Source of the DNA: an uncultured bacterium
Lineage (GTDB): Bacteria > Cyanobacteriota > Vampirovibrionia > Gastranaerophilales > Gastranaerophilaceae
Assembly (NCBI GenBank): GCA_948742005.1
Contig: CAPYQR010000030.1
Span: 1 to 12,703, forward strand
Direction: 5' to 3'
DNA: 12,703 nt
Shown here: positions 12,499 through 12,703 of the stretch, in pieces
Position numbering within the stretch: position 1 is the stretch's first letter
How the letters are laid out: every line of letters begins with the position of its first letter
The notes under the pieces: model-generated
Told to the model about the DNA's origin: nothing
Seen by the model: only the letters and a program-made list of their open reading frames with translations
Databases searched by the model: none
Translations under genes and position numbers: made by a program

Positions 12499-12703
12499 AT
12501 GTCTGAACTTAAAAGAACCTTGAATTTAAAAGATGCGATTTCAATCGTTGCAGGCTCGATGATTGGAAGCGGAATTTTTATTGTTTCAAGCGTAATTGCA
12601 CGCGACACCAACAGCGCAATTCTTTTGATTTTAATCTGGCTTTTAGCAGGCTTTATCACACTGCTCGGCGCTATGAGCTATGGAGAATTATCCTCTACTA
12701 TTC
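12499..12703 (+). CDS. APC-superfamily amino acid permease, N-terminal part
   Basis: Only the first 68 codons are in the window. They read MSELKRTLNLKDAISIVAGS, then MIGSGIFIVSSVIA and a second span LLILIWLLAGFITLLGAMSYGELSS. The GSMIGSGIF motif in span 1 and the GAMSYGEL motif at the end of span 2 are the standard start of APC transporters (LAT/arginine-ornithine-like). These carry amino acids or exchange them across the cytoplasmic membrane; the substrate cannot be told from this part. The start ATG at 12499 is the only plausible one and lies 23 bp after recN, with its own -10 box. The protein continues past the window end. Confidence 0.88.
   Translation, partial: MSELKRTLNLKDAISIVAGSMIGSGIFIVSSVIARDTNSAILLILIWLLAGFITLLGAMSYGELSSTI

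Noticed and set aside
1..12703. CRISPR array, insertion sequence, integrase or phage genes
   Set aside because: No spaced direct repeats, transposase motifs or attachment-like repeats were seen; the window looks like ordinary chromosome.

Overview
The window is very AT-rich and bacterial. It looks like a piece of chromosome from a low-GC, host-associated lineage. My best guess is a non-photosynthetic relative of cyanobacteria (Vampirovibrionia/Melainabacteria, probably Gastranaerophilales). This is inferred from the gene style and the mix of conserved and lineage-specific genes; no diagnostic marker fixes it. TGA is used as a stop and the only tRNA is an ordinary tRNA-Trp(CCA), so the genetic code looks standard.

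Layout. (1) 1-1833, minus strand: the first 376 residues of a calpain-type (C2 family) cysteine protease with an EF-hand, then an unrecognised 199-residue protein. (2) 1877-4911, minus strand: a translation/transcription/secretion operon reading rpmG (L33), tRNA-Trp, secE, nusG, rplK (L11), rplA (L1), followed by a GtrA-like membrane protein that overlaps the end of rplA. The usual next genes rplJ-rplL are absent. Both rplK and rplA have leaders resembling the L1-binding site of 23S rRNA, and the rplK-rplA gap holds two further hairpins. (3) 5092-6306, plus strand: a secreted SH3b plus Amidase_3 peptidoglycan amidase, divergent from rpmG. (4) 6278-8984, minus strand: a zinc-ribbon membrane protein, a DUF486 small membrane protein and an MFS transporter. 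(5) 9114-9758, plus strand: a secreted HExxH putative metallopeptidase, meeting stop-to-stop with a 51-residue single-span membrane protein on the minus strand (9759-9914). (6) 10031-12703, plus strand: nadK, recN and the start of an APC-type amino-acid permease.

The most interesting signals are: the EF-hand/calpain protease, rare in bacteria; two apparent rRNA-mimicking L1 autoregulatory sites in one operon; a run of palindromes between rplK and rplA that reaches into the rplK stop; and a recurring promoter geometry in which a -10 hexamer ends exactly 6 or 7 nt before the ATG (amidase, nadK, permease, the 199-residue gene, possibly the zinc-ribbon gene). That geometry predicts leaderless mRNAs, while the ribosomal-protein genes and several others carry ordinary Shine-Dalgarno sequences.
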